Shown: positions 7,030 through 13,089 of the stretch, in pieces
Numbering within the stretch: position 1 is the stretch's first letter
How the letters are laid out: the number at the start of each line of letters is the position of its first letter
Source of the DNA: Cytophagales bacterium
GTDB lineage: Bacteria; Bacteroidota; Bacteroidia; Cytophagales; 172606-1
Reading direction: 5' to 3'
DNA: 13,089 nucleotides
NCBI GenBank assembly: GCA_025455595.1
Contig: JALOMD010000019.1
Coordinates: 1 to 13,089, forward strand
The notes under the pieces: generated by a model
Told to the model about the DNA's origin: nothing
The model's database searches: none
The model's input: the letters and a program-made list of their open reading frames with translations, nothing else
Translations under genes and position numbers: made by a program

Positions 7030-7051
7030 GGGCAAAAAATGCCTGAAACGC
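7023..7051 (+). repeat. Solo A hairpin (copy A6) joined to a terminator
   Basis: The arms GCGTTTTGGGC and GCCTGAAACGC pair at 9 of 11 positions around AAAAAAT. The unit overlaps the last two bases of the preceding terminator stem, so its GTTTT provides the terminator's T-run. Confidence 0.7.
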
Positions 7052-7118
7052 TTCCATGCTTACCTTATAGCATGAACGCCCACTAACCAAGGCCGCATAC
7101 AGTTCACGCACCCCGCCC

Positions 7119-9383
7119 ATGGACGCTTACCAGAGCATATTGGTTTTCAATGTTTTCGTATCCAGTGTGTTGCTGTTTTCAGCCCTTTTGGCCGCGATTC
7201 ACTATGGTTACACATCAGACAAATCATACCTTTTCTACGGCGGCTATTTGGCAAGCATGTTCTTGTATTTCTTGCTCGACGTGCTGGTGTTGCCGTACAC
7301 GGAAAAGTTTTTGCCCGGATGGAAAAATCATGTGTACACGTTTGCCGTCCCCGTCAACGTGTTGCCGTTTTACCTGTACCTGCGGTTTGCCAATGAGTTC
7401 GTCTTTTTCCAGAAGTTCAATACCTCTATTTTCAAGAAAGTAGCCTCGGCAGCAAATTTCCTGTTGGTTTACGTGTGCATAGACCGTGTGCTGGTGCATG
7501 TATTCGACAATGCCGAACTGAGCGTTCAGCTGTGGTTTTTTGCCAAGCTCGCTTTTGCCCTGTTCATCCTTTTTCTGCTTTCGGAAGCTTTCCAGACCGA
7601 CAATCGGCTTGCCAAGGTGTTTGCCACGGGCACGCTGTGCTTTGTGGTAGGCGGACTGGCCAAAATCTGCCACGAGAAACTTTTCCCCGTACCGCAGCCC
7701 ACCACCATTCTGTGGCGAAGTCCGTTTTTTTTCATGCAAGTGGGGGTTTTGTTTGAAGTGCTGTTTTTCAACTTGGGATTGATCTACCGTACCCGACAGT
7801 TGAACAGAGAACACACCGAGTTGCAACTGCGCGAACAAGAAACACGAAAGACCAAGGAACTGAACGAATTCAAATCACGCTTCTACGCCAACATCACGCA
7901 CGAGTTTCGTACGCCGATGACGGTGATCCTCGGCCTGTGCGACCACTTGCTCGGTCAACCGCGCGACAAGATGGCACAGTCCGTAGCCATGATAAAACGC
8001 AACGGCGAACAATTGCTCGAACTGGTGAACGAGATACTGGCCTTGTCCAAAGCCGAAACCGACCAACTGCCCGGCAACCGGCAAACCGGCGACTTGGTGC
8101 TGTACCTGCGGTACTTGGCCGAATCGTTCCGGCCGCTGTGCCAAGTCAAATCCGTCACGCTGGCGTTCCGGTCGTCGGTGCCGCCGTGCGTGGTTGCCTA
8201 CGACGCGGGCAAGTGGAAGAGCATCGTGAGCAATTTGCTTTCCAACGCCTTGAAATTCACGCCCGCCACCGGGCGGATTACCGTAGAACTGGCGCGGATT
8301 GAGTCGGGCAAACTGCGATTGCGCGTCACCGATTCGGGCGTGGGCATCCCGGCCGACGATCTGCCGCATGTTTTCGAGCGGTACTTCCAAGCCGATAACC
8401 AGTCGGGGCAAACGGGGACGGGCATCGGGCTGGCGTTGGTGAAAGAGTATGTCCACGCCATGCAAGGCGAAGTGGCCGTTGAAAGCCGGTGGGGCGGCGG
8501 AACGACTTTCACCGTGACGGTTCCGCTGTCGTCGGTCGAAGAAGTGCCCATCGCGTTGCCGGAAGTGCCACCGGTTGAAGCGATTCTTGAAAATGATAAC
8601 GACGGCGAAAAACCCGTGGTGCTGGTGGTGGAAGACAACGCCGATGTGGCCCATTATGTGCAATTGTGCTTGCAGGAACATTACGCAGTGATTTCGGCAA
8701 AAAACGGCCAAATCGGCTTGGAAACGGCCCGCCAGCAAATACCCGACGTGGTGGTGTCGGACGTGATGATGCCCGAACGCGACGGCTACGAACTGTGCGG
8801 GCAACTGAAAGCCGACGAACTGACCAACCACATTCCGGTGGTGCTGCTCACGGCCAAGGCCGCCCACGAACACCGTCTGGAGGGCCTTGCCCAAGGGGCC
8901 GATGCCTACCTGACCAAGCCGTTCGACTGCCGTGAGTTGGTGCTCACGTGCAACAAGTTGATAGACCTGCGGCGCACCTTGCGCGAAAAATACCGCCGCA
9001 ACTGGGATGTAGCGGCAACCGCCGAAGCAATTGCCGAGCCGACGGTGCCAGACCCGTTCCTCGTCCGCCTGCGCGAAGCCGTGGAGGCTCGTCTGGACGA
9101 CGGCACGTTTGGCCCCACGCAACTGGCCGAGGCCGTACACCTGAGCCGCTCGCAACTGCACCGCAAGCTGAAAGCCGTGGCGGGTGTGTCAGCGGCGCAC
9201 TTCATCCGCAATGTGCGGCTGGGCCATGCCCGCATCCTGCTGCAAACCACGCAACGCAACGTGTCGGAAATCGCCTACGCTGTCGGCTTCGACGACCCCA
9301 ATTATTTCACCCGCGTATTCACCGAGACCGTAGGCACTCAACCCACGTACTTCCGGCGCAACCCTGCAACTGTGTCAGAATAG
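7119..9383 (+). CDS. 7-TM hybrid histidine kinase with receiver and AraC output (HTCS)
   Basis: This 754-residue protein holds an entire signalling pathway. Seven hydrophobic helices lie at about 7-28, 37-58, 72-90, 108-128, 135-155, 165-185 and 200-222, a 7TMR-DISM-like arrangement without a large periplasmic domain. A short coiled linker leads to HisKA with H261 in ITHEFRTPMT. The ATPase domain shows the N box (N372/N376, NLLSNALKF), G1 (D405, DSGVGIP), FERYF and G2 (GTGIGLAL from 433). A receiver follows at about 500-615 with the phospho-accepting D548 (SDVMMP) and the conserved LTKPFD lysine. A C-terminal AraC-type double HTH is at about 655-750 (LAEAVHLSRSQLHRKLK and VSEIAYAVGFDDPNYFTRVF). 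Autophosphorylation at H261, transfer to D548 and promoter binding are inferred from the family. Most HTCS proteins sense through a periplasmic propeller; this one would sense through or within the membrane. The target genes are not apparent. No clear SD precedes the ATG. Confidence 0.93.
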   Translation: MDAYQSILVFNVFVSSVLLFSALLAAIHYGYTSDKSYLFYGGYLASMFLYFLLDVLVLPYTEKFLPGWKNHVYTFAVPVNVLPFYLYLRFANEFVFFQKFNTSIFKKVASAANFLLVYVCIDRVLVHVFDNAELSVQLWFFAKLAFALFILFLLSEAFQTDNRLAKVFATGTLCFVVGGLAKICHEKLFPVPQPTTILWRSPFFFMQVGVLFEVLFFNLGLIYRTRQLNREHTELQLREQETRKTKELNEFKSRFYANITHEFRTPMTVILGLCDHLLGQPRDKMAQSVAMIKRNGEQLLELVNEILALSKAETDQLPGNRQTGDLVLYLRYLAESFRPLCQVKSVTLAFRSSVPPCVVAYDAGKWKSIVSNLLSNALKFTPATGRITVELARIESGKLRLRVTDSGVGIPADDLPHVFERYFQADNQSGQTGTGIGLALVKEYVHAMQGEVAVESRWGGGTTFTVTVPLSSVEEVPIALPEVPPVEAILENDNDGEKPVVLVVEDNADVAHYVQLCLQEHYAVISAKNGQIGLETARQQIPDVVVSDVMMPERDGYELCGQLKADELTNHIPVVLLTAKAAHEHRLEGLAQGADAYLTKPFDCRELVLTCNKLIDLRRTLREKYRRNWDVAATAEAIAEPTVPDPFLVRLREAVEARLDDGTFGPTQLAEAVHLSRSQLHRKLKAVAGVSAAHFIRNVRLGHARILLQTTQRNVSEIAYAVGFDDPNYFTRVFTETVGTQPTYFRRNPATVSE

Positions 9384-9394
9384 TCGCCCGTGTC

Positions 9395-9418
9395 CCCGGC
9401 TTTAGCCGGGCGGCGTTT
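9395..9418 (+). terminator. Candidate intrinsic terminator after the hybrid kinase
   Basis: CCCGGC and GCCGGG form a perfect 6-bp stem with loop TTTA (9395-9410). CGGCGTTTT follows, its T's again being the first arm of an A hairpin. This is the same terminator-plus-A arrangement as at 1870 and 6992. Confidence 0.55.
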
Positions 9419-9738
9419 TAGGCAAAAAACGCCCAAAACGGTATTCTGCTGGCTCTGCTGGCGCAAGCGTCCGCTTGTGCCTACAACTTGACCAGCGTCC
9501 GCTGGTCGCAAACCGGTAGGTTTGCAAAATCTGATGTCAGCAGAAACAGAAATCAAAAGGTGTTTTAAGCAAAAACTGCTCAAAATACCTTTCAAGTTTT
9601 ACGTCTCGGTATGATTTCATCCTTTGCAAGCTTCGCTTGCGACCAGCGGACGCTGGTCTGTTTGTAAGCACAAGCGGACGCTTGCGCCAGTGAACGCCAG
9701 TGAACTCTGCCGTTTTGGGCGTTTTTTGCCTAAAACGC
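9413..9738 (+). repeat. Nested-palindrome element R2 (326 bp)
   Basis: The order is that of R1. Left: A 9413-9441; a direct repeat (CTGCTGGCT, CTGCTGG); B 9460-9481 (GGCGCAAGCG, TC, CGCTTGTGCC); C 9490-9507 (GACCAGCG, TC, CGCTGGTC); D 9508-9525 (GCAAACC, GGTA, GGTTTGC). The core 9526-9625 has a divergent A-type hairpin at 9560-9588. Right: D' 9626-9640 (GCAAGC, TTC, GCTTGC); C' 9641-9658; B' 9668-9688; A' 9710-9738. The outer A units are exact reverse complements over all 29 bp. Matching continues inward through B and C. B has a different sequence from B of R1 yet is still palindromic. The element fills almost the whole gap between two kinase genes. No ORF or transposase is present. Confidence 0.87.
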
Positions 9739-9813
9739 GGCAATATTCGGGGTCGTGCAACAATGCTCCAGCACAATGCGACAATACTACAGTACATGAC
9801 AAGCTTGGTTCGG

Positions 9814-9821
9814 TAGATTTG
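9814..9821 (+). promoter_or_regulatory. Possible -7 promoter element for the TPR kinase
   Basis: TAGATTTG matches TAnnTTTG and stands 24 bp before the ATG at 9846, implying a leader of roughly 18 nt. I see no TTG at a suitable -33 distance, so the call rests on the -7 motif and position alone. Confidence 0.4.
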
Positions 9822-9845
9822 ACCTGACAAACCGCCCGCCAAAAC

Positions 9846-11750
9846 ATGTACAAAACCCTTCGCCTCCCGGTACTGTGTCTCGCCCTGCTGTTGGGCACGG
9901 CTTGGGCATCGGCACAAACGAGTTCCTACGAAAACGACCGACGACAAGTGGACAGCCTGCGCCGTTTGCTTGAACAAGACTTACCTCCTGCCCAAGCCTT
10001 GCAAGCAAACTTAAAACTGGCCGGCTACTACATAGATTTCTCGCAGCTCGACTCGGTGCAGATTTGCCTCGACGAAGGTTTCCGTCTCAACGAACTGGTC
10101 AAAGATTCGATTCAAGGTTTTTTCCTGACCGCCTACCAAACCGAAATCTTCCTTTACAGCACGCTGTGCGAGCAGGGCATCCAAACGGCCATGAAAGGCT
10201 TGCAACAGGCCGAACAACTGAACGATGAAGAAATGATAGCCAACCAATACAACCTGCTGGGACTGCTTTACGCCGAGATGGCGCAGTTCCAGCAGGCCAT
10301 CGGTTTCTTCGAACTCAGTCTCAACCACTTGCCGCCGCAGTCGGGCCATGACAATCTCACCCGCCGTTACCACCTGTTGTCGAACTTGGCGCAGTGCTAC
10401 GAAGAACTGAACGACATCCCGACGGCCATTCGCTATAACCTGTCGTCGCTGCGCGAGGCCAGACGAGAAAAACGCTTCCGAGGCATGTCCATCGCCTGTT
10501 GGTCGTTGGGCAACATCTATTACGCCCAAGGCGATTATCACCAAGCCAAAGCCTACTACCAACAGTCGCTGCGTCACTCCGAATCCATCCGCGACGTGGA
10601 TGTGGGTATTTTGGTTTACCCACGACTGTTTCACGTCTATGAGAAACTGAAAAACCACGCAATGGCGCAGAAAGCACTGCAACAAGGCATTGATTTGGCT
10701 GAGCGGGAAATCTGGCGCATCAAGCCCAACTCGCAGAAGCAGTTCTATACCGAAGTCAACCGTATTTACCAACAGATCGGCGACTACCGGAACGTGGTGG
10801 CTTACCAACAGAAGCTCGACAACATCAGCCAAGAGATAACCCGGCAAGAAAACAAACAGCGGCTGGCCGTACTGAACGCTTTTTACGCCAACGAAAAGCG
10901 CATGGTTCAGATGGCCGCCCAGACAAAAGAGCACGAAATACAATTGCAGCAACAGCGGTCATTCTTGCGTTACGCGGTGGTGTTTGCCCTATTGGCCGTT
11001 GCCGCCTTAGGAGCGATTTACTATGCGTTCAGGCAAAAACAACGGCTCAAGAACTGGCAACTCAGACAGCAAATCACCGAATTGGAACAGCAGCAGGAAA
11101 TGTCTGCCTTGCGGGCGATGGTGGAAGGTGAGGAACAAGAACGGATGCGCATTGCACGCGAGCTGCACGACGGGCTGACCGGTCTGTTGTCGGCGGCGCG
11201 GCATCAGGTGGAGTCGGCCTTTCGGCGGCTGCCGCAGACTGACACATTGGTGACTTCGCCCGCTGCGGAACTGCTGGACAAGGCCTGCGGAGAGGTGCGG
11301 CGGATATCGCACAACCTGATGCCCTACGCCTTGCAGCGACACGGATTGGCAACGGCCCTGCAAGAATACTGCGCCAATGTGCAGCAGTCGGGGCTGCTGG
11401 CAATTGACTACCAACAGATAAGCTGGCACGAGCGGCTGTCGCCCTCGCTTGAGTTGTGGCTCTATCGCATGGCACAGGAACTGATTAACAACGCCCTGCG
11501 GCACGCCAAGGCCACGCACGCATTGGTGCAACTGAGCCGCCACGGGAATAGCATCCACATAACTGTGGAAGACGACGGCCGGGGATTTAATTTTGGCAAG
11601 ATCAACGCCAAAAGCGGAACCGGTCTGAAAAGCATTGAGTCGCGGGTCAAATACATGAACGGCAGTTTGTCTGTCAATTCAGACAGCCGAGGCACATCGG
11701 TTCAAATAGAAATTTCACTGTCGCACGTGCCGATAGAATTGAATAGTTAG
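9846..11750 (+). CDS. TPR-domain sensor histidine kinase, NarL/HisKA_3 type
   Basis: The protein is 634 residues. The N-terminus MYKTLR plus a hydrophobic core and ASAQ looks like a signal peptide (cleavage near 24), so the following region should be periplasmic. Residues about 30-350 are helical repeats of TPR type, for example YNLLGLLYAEMAQFQQAIGF and GNIYYAQGDYHQAKAYYQ. A single membrane helix (YAVVFALLAVAALGAIYYAF) lies at about 377-397. A coiled linker leads to the HisKA_3 dimerisation motif with H441 in ARELHDGLTG. The ATPase part has the N box (N548/N549, ELINNALRHA), G1 (D576, DDGRGF) and G2 (GTGLKSIESRV). HisKA_3 kinases pair with LuxR-type regulators, and one follows at 12014. The stop codon lies inside the first unit of a heptamer array. 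The signal and its protein partner are unknown. Confidence 0.93.
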   Translation: MYKTLRLPVLCLALLLGTAWASAQTSSYENDRRQVDSLRRLLEQDLPPAQALQANLKLAGYYIDFSQLDSVQICLDEGFRLNELVKDSIQGFFLTAYQTEIFLYSTLCEQGIQTAMKGLQQAEQLNDEEMIANQYNLLGLLYAEMAQFQQAIGFFELSLNHLPPQSGHDNLTRRYHLLSNLAQCYEELNDIPTAIRYNLSSLREARREKRFRGMSIACWSLGNIYYAQGDYHQAKAYYQQSLRHSESIRDVDVGILVYPRLFHVYEKLKNHAMAQKALQQGIDLAEREIWRIKPNSQKQFYTEVNRIYQQIGDYRNVVAYQQKLDNISQEITRQENKQRLAVLNAFYANEKRMVQMAAQTKEHEIQLQQQRSFLRYAVVFALLAVAALGAIYYAFRQKQRLKNWQLRQQITELEQQQEMSALRAMVEGEEQERMRIARELHDGLTGLLSAARHQVESAFRRLPQTDTLVTSPAAELLDKACGEVRRISHNLMPYALQRHGLATALQEYCANVQQSGLLAIDYQQISWHERLSPSLELWLYRMAQELINNALRHAKATHALVQLSRHGNSIHITVEDDGRGFNFGKINAKSGTGLKSIESRVKYMNGSLSVNSDSRGTSVQIEISLSHVPIELNS

Positions 11751-11795
11751 CTATTAGCTGTTAGCTGTTAGCTTTTGGCTATTAGCTGTTAGGCA
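11747..11795 (-). repeat. Heptamer array overlapping the kinase stop codon
   Basis: Seven units read TTAGCTA, TTAGCTG, TTAGCTG, TTAGCTT, TTGGCTA, TTAGCTG and TTAGGCA. On the minus strand they are AGCYAAR-like, the same word as the array at 11876-11980 in opposite orientation. The TAG stop of the kinase is part of unit one. Confidence 0.8.
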
Positions 11796-11806
11796 CAAAT
11801 CAAAAA

Positions 11807-11835
11807 TGTTTATTTTACTTCTTGAAAAATAAACA
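11807..11835 (+). other. AT-rich hairpin between the two arrays
   Basis: TGTTTATTTT and AAAATAAACA form a perfect 10-bp stem with a 9-nt loop. It sits in the 80-bp AT-rich spacer separating the inverted heptamer arrays. It could terminate or attenuate transcription between kinase and regulator, or be the tip of a larger fold; neither is shown. Confidence 0.45.
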
Positions 11836-11875
11836 ATAAACACTACTCCAATAAGCAGTAAAGAAAATGTTTTTC

Positions 11876-11980
11876 AGCTAAAAGCCAAGAGCCAAGAGCC
11901 AAGAGCTAAAAGCCAAGAGCCAAGAGCTAAAAGCCAAGAGCCAAGAGCTAAAAGCCAAAAGCCAAGAGCTAAAAGCCAAA
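11876..11980 (+). repeat. 15-unit AGCYAAR heptamer array
   Basis: Fifteen uninterrupted 7-bp units cover 105 bp and use only three forms: AGCTAAA, AGCCAAG and AGCCAAA. AGCTAAA usually recurs every third unit, giving a 21-bp higher-order period; one extra AGCCAAG breaks the pattern near the start. The array ends 33 bp before the response regulator's ATG, so length changes would alter the leader or promoter region. It is a likely slippage hot spot. Confidence 0.9.
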
Positions 11981-12013
11981 TGCAAATTCGCACTTCGTAA
12001 ATCGTACTTCAAC

Positions 12014-12655
12014 ATGATTCGTTTCGGTATTCTGGATGACCACCCGCTGGTCGTGGAAGGCATTCGCAGCCTGTTCAACGGCGACGACCGTTTCAACCTC
12101 GCCTGGGGCGTGACATCAGCCGCAGAATGCTGGCGGCAATTGAAAACAACAGACGTGGACGCACTGCTGCTGGACATTCACTTGGAACAAGAAAACGGCA
12201 TTGTACTGTGCAAGCAGTTGAAGGAACAGTTTCCCAGCCTGCGAATCATGATGCTGACTTCCTATTGTGAAACGTCGTTCGTGAAAAACGCTTTGCAAAA
12301 CGGCGCGTCGGGCTATTTGCTCAAAAACGCCAGTTATACCGAAATGACAGAGGCTTTGCGCATCGCATACGACGGCAACAATTATTTGTCAGCCTTGGTG
12401 CAGCAAAAGATGCTCGACGGACTGCTGAATCCGCGCAAGGCGACAGCGAACACAGTGTATGTGCCCAAACTCACGCGCCGCGAACAAGAAGTGCTGCAAT
12501 TGATCACAGACGAATTCACTACTGCCGAAATAGCCGAAAAGCTGTTCGTGAGCCTCAAGACCGTTGAAACCCACCGCATGAACCTGCTTCAGAAACTCGG
12601 TGCCAAGAACGCCGCCGGTCTGGTAAAAACCGCCTTGGCAATGAATCTGGTGTGA
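12014..12655 (+). CDS. NarL/LuxR-family response regulator
   Basis: The protein is 213 residues, the usual length for the family. The receiver domain (about 1-120) has the acidic pair D8/D9 in LDDHP, the phospho-acceptor D54 in LLLDIHLE, the switch threonine T82 and the conserved lysine K104 in YLLKNAS. A linker leads to a LuxR-type HTH at about 150-213, with LTRREQEVLQLI, TTAEIAEKLFVSLKTVETHRMNLLQKLG and a closing helix. It is almost certainly the partner of the HisKA_3 kinase that ends 263 bp upstream. The gap between them is filled by inverted heptamer arrays and is long for a kinase/regulator pair, so separate transcription is possible. I found no TAnnTTTG motif in the gap. Target genes are not evident in the window. 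Confidence 0.94.
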   Translation: MIRFGILDDHPLVVEGIRSLFNGDDRFNLAWGVTSAAECWRQLKTTDVDALLLDIHLEQENGIVLCKQLKEQFPSLRIMMLTSYCETSFVKNALQNGASGYLLKNASYTEMTEALRIAYDGNNYLSALVQQKMLDGLLNPRKATANTVYVPKLTRREQEVLQLITDEFTTAEIAEKLFVSLKTVETHRMNLLQKLGAKNAAGLVKTALAMNLV

Positions 12656-12658
12656 AAT

Positions 12659-12681
12659 TCCGCAAAAATTGCCCAAAACAC
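12659..12681 (+). repeat. Decayed A unit
   Basis: The right half of the A consensus is recognisable (GCAAAAATTGCCCAAAACACC at 12662-12681 in part), but the left GCGTTTT arm is lost. It lies directly after the regulator's stop, like A1 after the first gene. Confidence 0.4.
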
Positions 12682-12687
12682 CTGTGA

Positions 12688-12705
12688 CACAACGTTCGTG
12701 TTGTG
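12688..12705 (+). terminator. Weak hairpin after the response regulator
   Basis: CACAAC and GTTGTG pair around GTTCGT, 33 bp after the stop. It has no T-run, so termination here is doubtful. Confidence 0.25.
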
Positions 12706-12829
12706 ACGACGACCCTTTCAAGCAGTTGCGCAGAAACTCACGTATGTTGGGTGGGTATCTGCACGAACCGATCTCAGGCCCATACACAACAGAACCTTTA
12801 CCTTCCTAACACGAGTAATCACCCCACAC

Positions 12830-12888
12830 AAACCTCCCGCTTTCTGTACCATAGGCACAAGCCTTGACAGAAAACGGGAGGTTTTACT
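12830..12888. terminator. Long stem-loop, possible bidirectional terminator
   Basis: The arms 12830-12847 (AAACCTCCCG, C, TTTCTGT) and 12867-12884 (ACAGAAA, A, CGGGAGGTTT) pair at 17 of 18 positions. The 19-nt loop contains its own AGGC/GCCT mini-stem. A short T-run (GGTTTTA) follows on the + strand and the outer arm is A/T-ended on both strands, so it could stop transcription from either side. Confidence 0.65.
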
Positions 12889-13021
12889 TGTTGTAGAGGT
12901 TGAACCAACTTGGTTAAGAAAAACATGGGTTTTAGGCCCTGATTCACAGGTTTCTGCCTCGGATTATTTTTAAGGAAGTTATTTCAAAATCTATAAATAA
13001 CTGCTGTTACACCAAAGCAAA

Positions 13022-13084
13022 GGGGCGTAGCCCCGCAATCATCGTAGCAGACGGCATTCATAGATAAGAAGGGGCGTTAGCCCT
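13022..13084 (+). repeat. REP-like hairpin pair
   Basis: GGGGC/GCCCC around GTA (13022-13034) and GGGC/GCCC around GTTA (13072-13083) are near-copies in the same orientation, 36 bp apart. Compact GC hairpins of this kind, spaced by AT-richer DNA, are typical of REP clusters. The cluster probably continues past the window. Confidence 0.5.
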
Positions 13085-13089
13085 GATGT

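Larger units (their letters stand above)
12656..13089. other. Non-coding end of the window
   Basis: I see no gene here. An open + frame ending at 12809 has no start codon near its beginning and no recognisable product. The stretch holds a decayed A unit, two stem-loops and a REP-like hairpin pair, listed separately. A small AACCAA/TTGGTT hairpin is at about 12904-12916. Confidence 0.5.

Noticed and set aside
11876..11980. CRISPR-like array
   Set aside because: The units are 7 bp, contiguous and without unique spacers, and no cas genes are present.
11878..12177. Minus-strand frame with repeated FSSWLLA units
   Set aside because: The repeat is a direct translation of the 7-bp array (21 bp equals 7 codons), and the rest is antisense to the response regulator.
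12657..12809. Open + frame containing KQLRRNSRMLGGYLHEPISG
   Set aside because: There is no start near its beginning, it opens inside a decayed repeat, and the only internal ATG would give about 20 residues. It might be a decayed gene end, but I cannot support that.
1..13089. tRNA, rRNA, riboswitch or transposase gene
   Set aside because: I looked for cloverleaf-like or conserved rRNA segments, known riboswitch cores and transposase motifs and saw none. The abundant hairpins are explained by the repeat families.

Overview
The window looks like a chromosomal stretch of a Bacteroidota bacterium, perhaps a Cytophagia or Saprospiria relative; I cannot name a genus. Three things point there. It carries a one-protein hybrid two-component regulator (7-TM sensor, kinase, receiver and AraC HTH). 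Two promoters match the Bacteroidota -7 motif TAnnTTTG. Shine-Dalgarno sequences are weak or absent. All recognisable genes are on the + strand. Coding DNA is fairly GC-rich, while the gaps are long, AT-richer and packed with repeats.

Layout. 2-244: C-terminal tail of an unrecognised protein. 399-1799: secreted protein with blocks of collagen-like Gly-X-Y triplets. 1800-3292: about 1.5 kb without a gene, holding a 321-bp nested-palindrome element (R1), a solo hairpin and short heptamer arrays. 3293-6148: soluble five-PAS histidine kinase. 6149-6579: a 143-bp element with terminal inverted repeats, a 101-bp palindrome cluster, and a promoter preceded by four TGTTAA boxes spaced exactly 11 bp apart. 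6580-6966: Lys/Ala-rich histone H1-like protein. 7119-9383: 7-TM hybrid kinase/AraC regulator. 9384-9845: second copy of the nested-palindrome element (R2, 326 bp). 9846-11750 and 12014-12655: TPR sensor kinase of the NarL type and its probable partner response regulator, separated by inverted heptamer arrays. 12656-13089: non-coding, with stem-loops and a REP-like hairpin pair at the end.

Function. Three of the six complete genes are histidine kinases and one is a response regulator, so the window is mainly a signalling neighbourhood. The soluble PAS kinase would sense cytoplasmic cues and has no regulator beside it. The 7-TM protein carries sensing and DNA binding in one chain. The TPR kinase and LuxR-type regulator form a conventional pair. 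The histone-like gene has its own promoter and terminator and is probably a separate chromatin-related unit.

The most unusual content is non-coding. R1 and R2 are diverged copies of one element with the order A-B-C-D-core-D'-C'-B'-A', where every letter is itself a hairpin. Some hairpins are replaced wholesale between copies while staying self-complementary, which suggests the structure matters more than the sequence. No transposase is present in the window. I did not find a new protein-coding defence or metabolic system.
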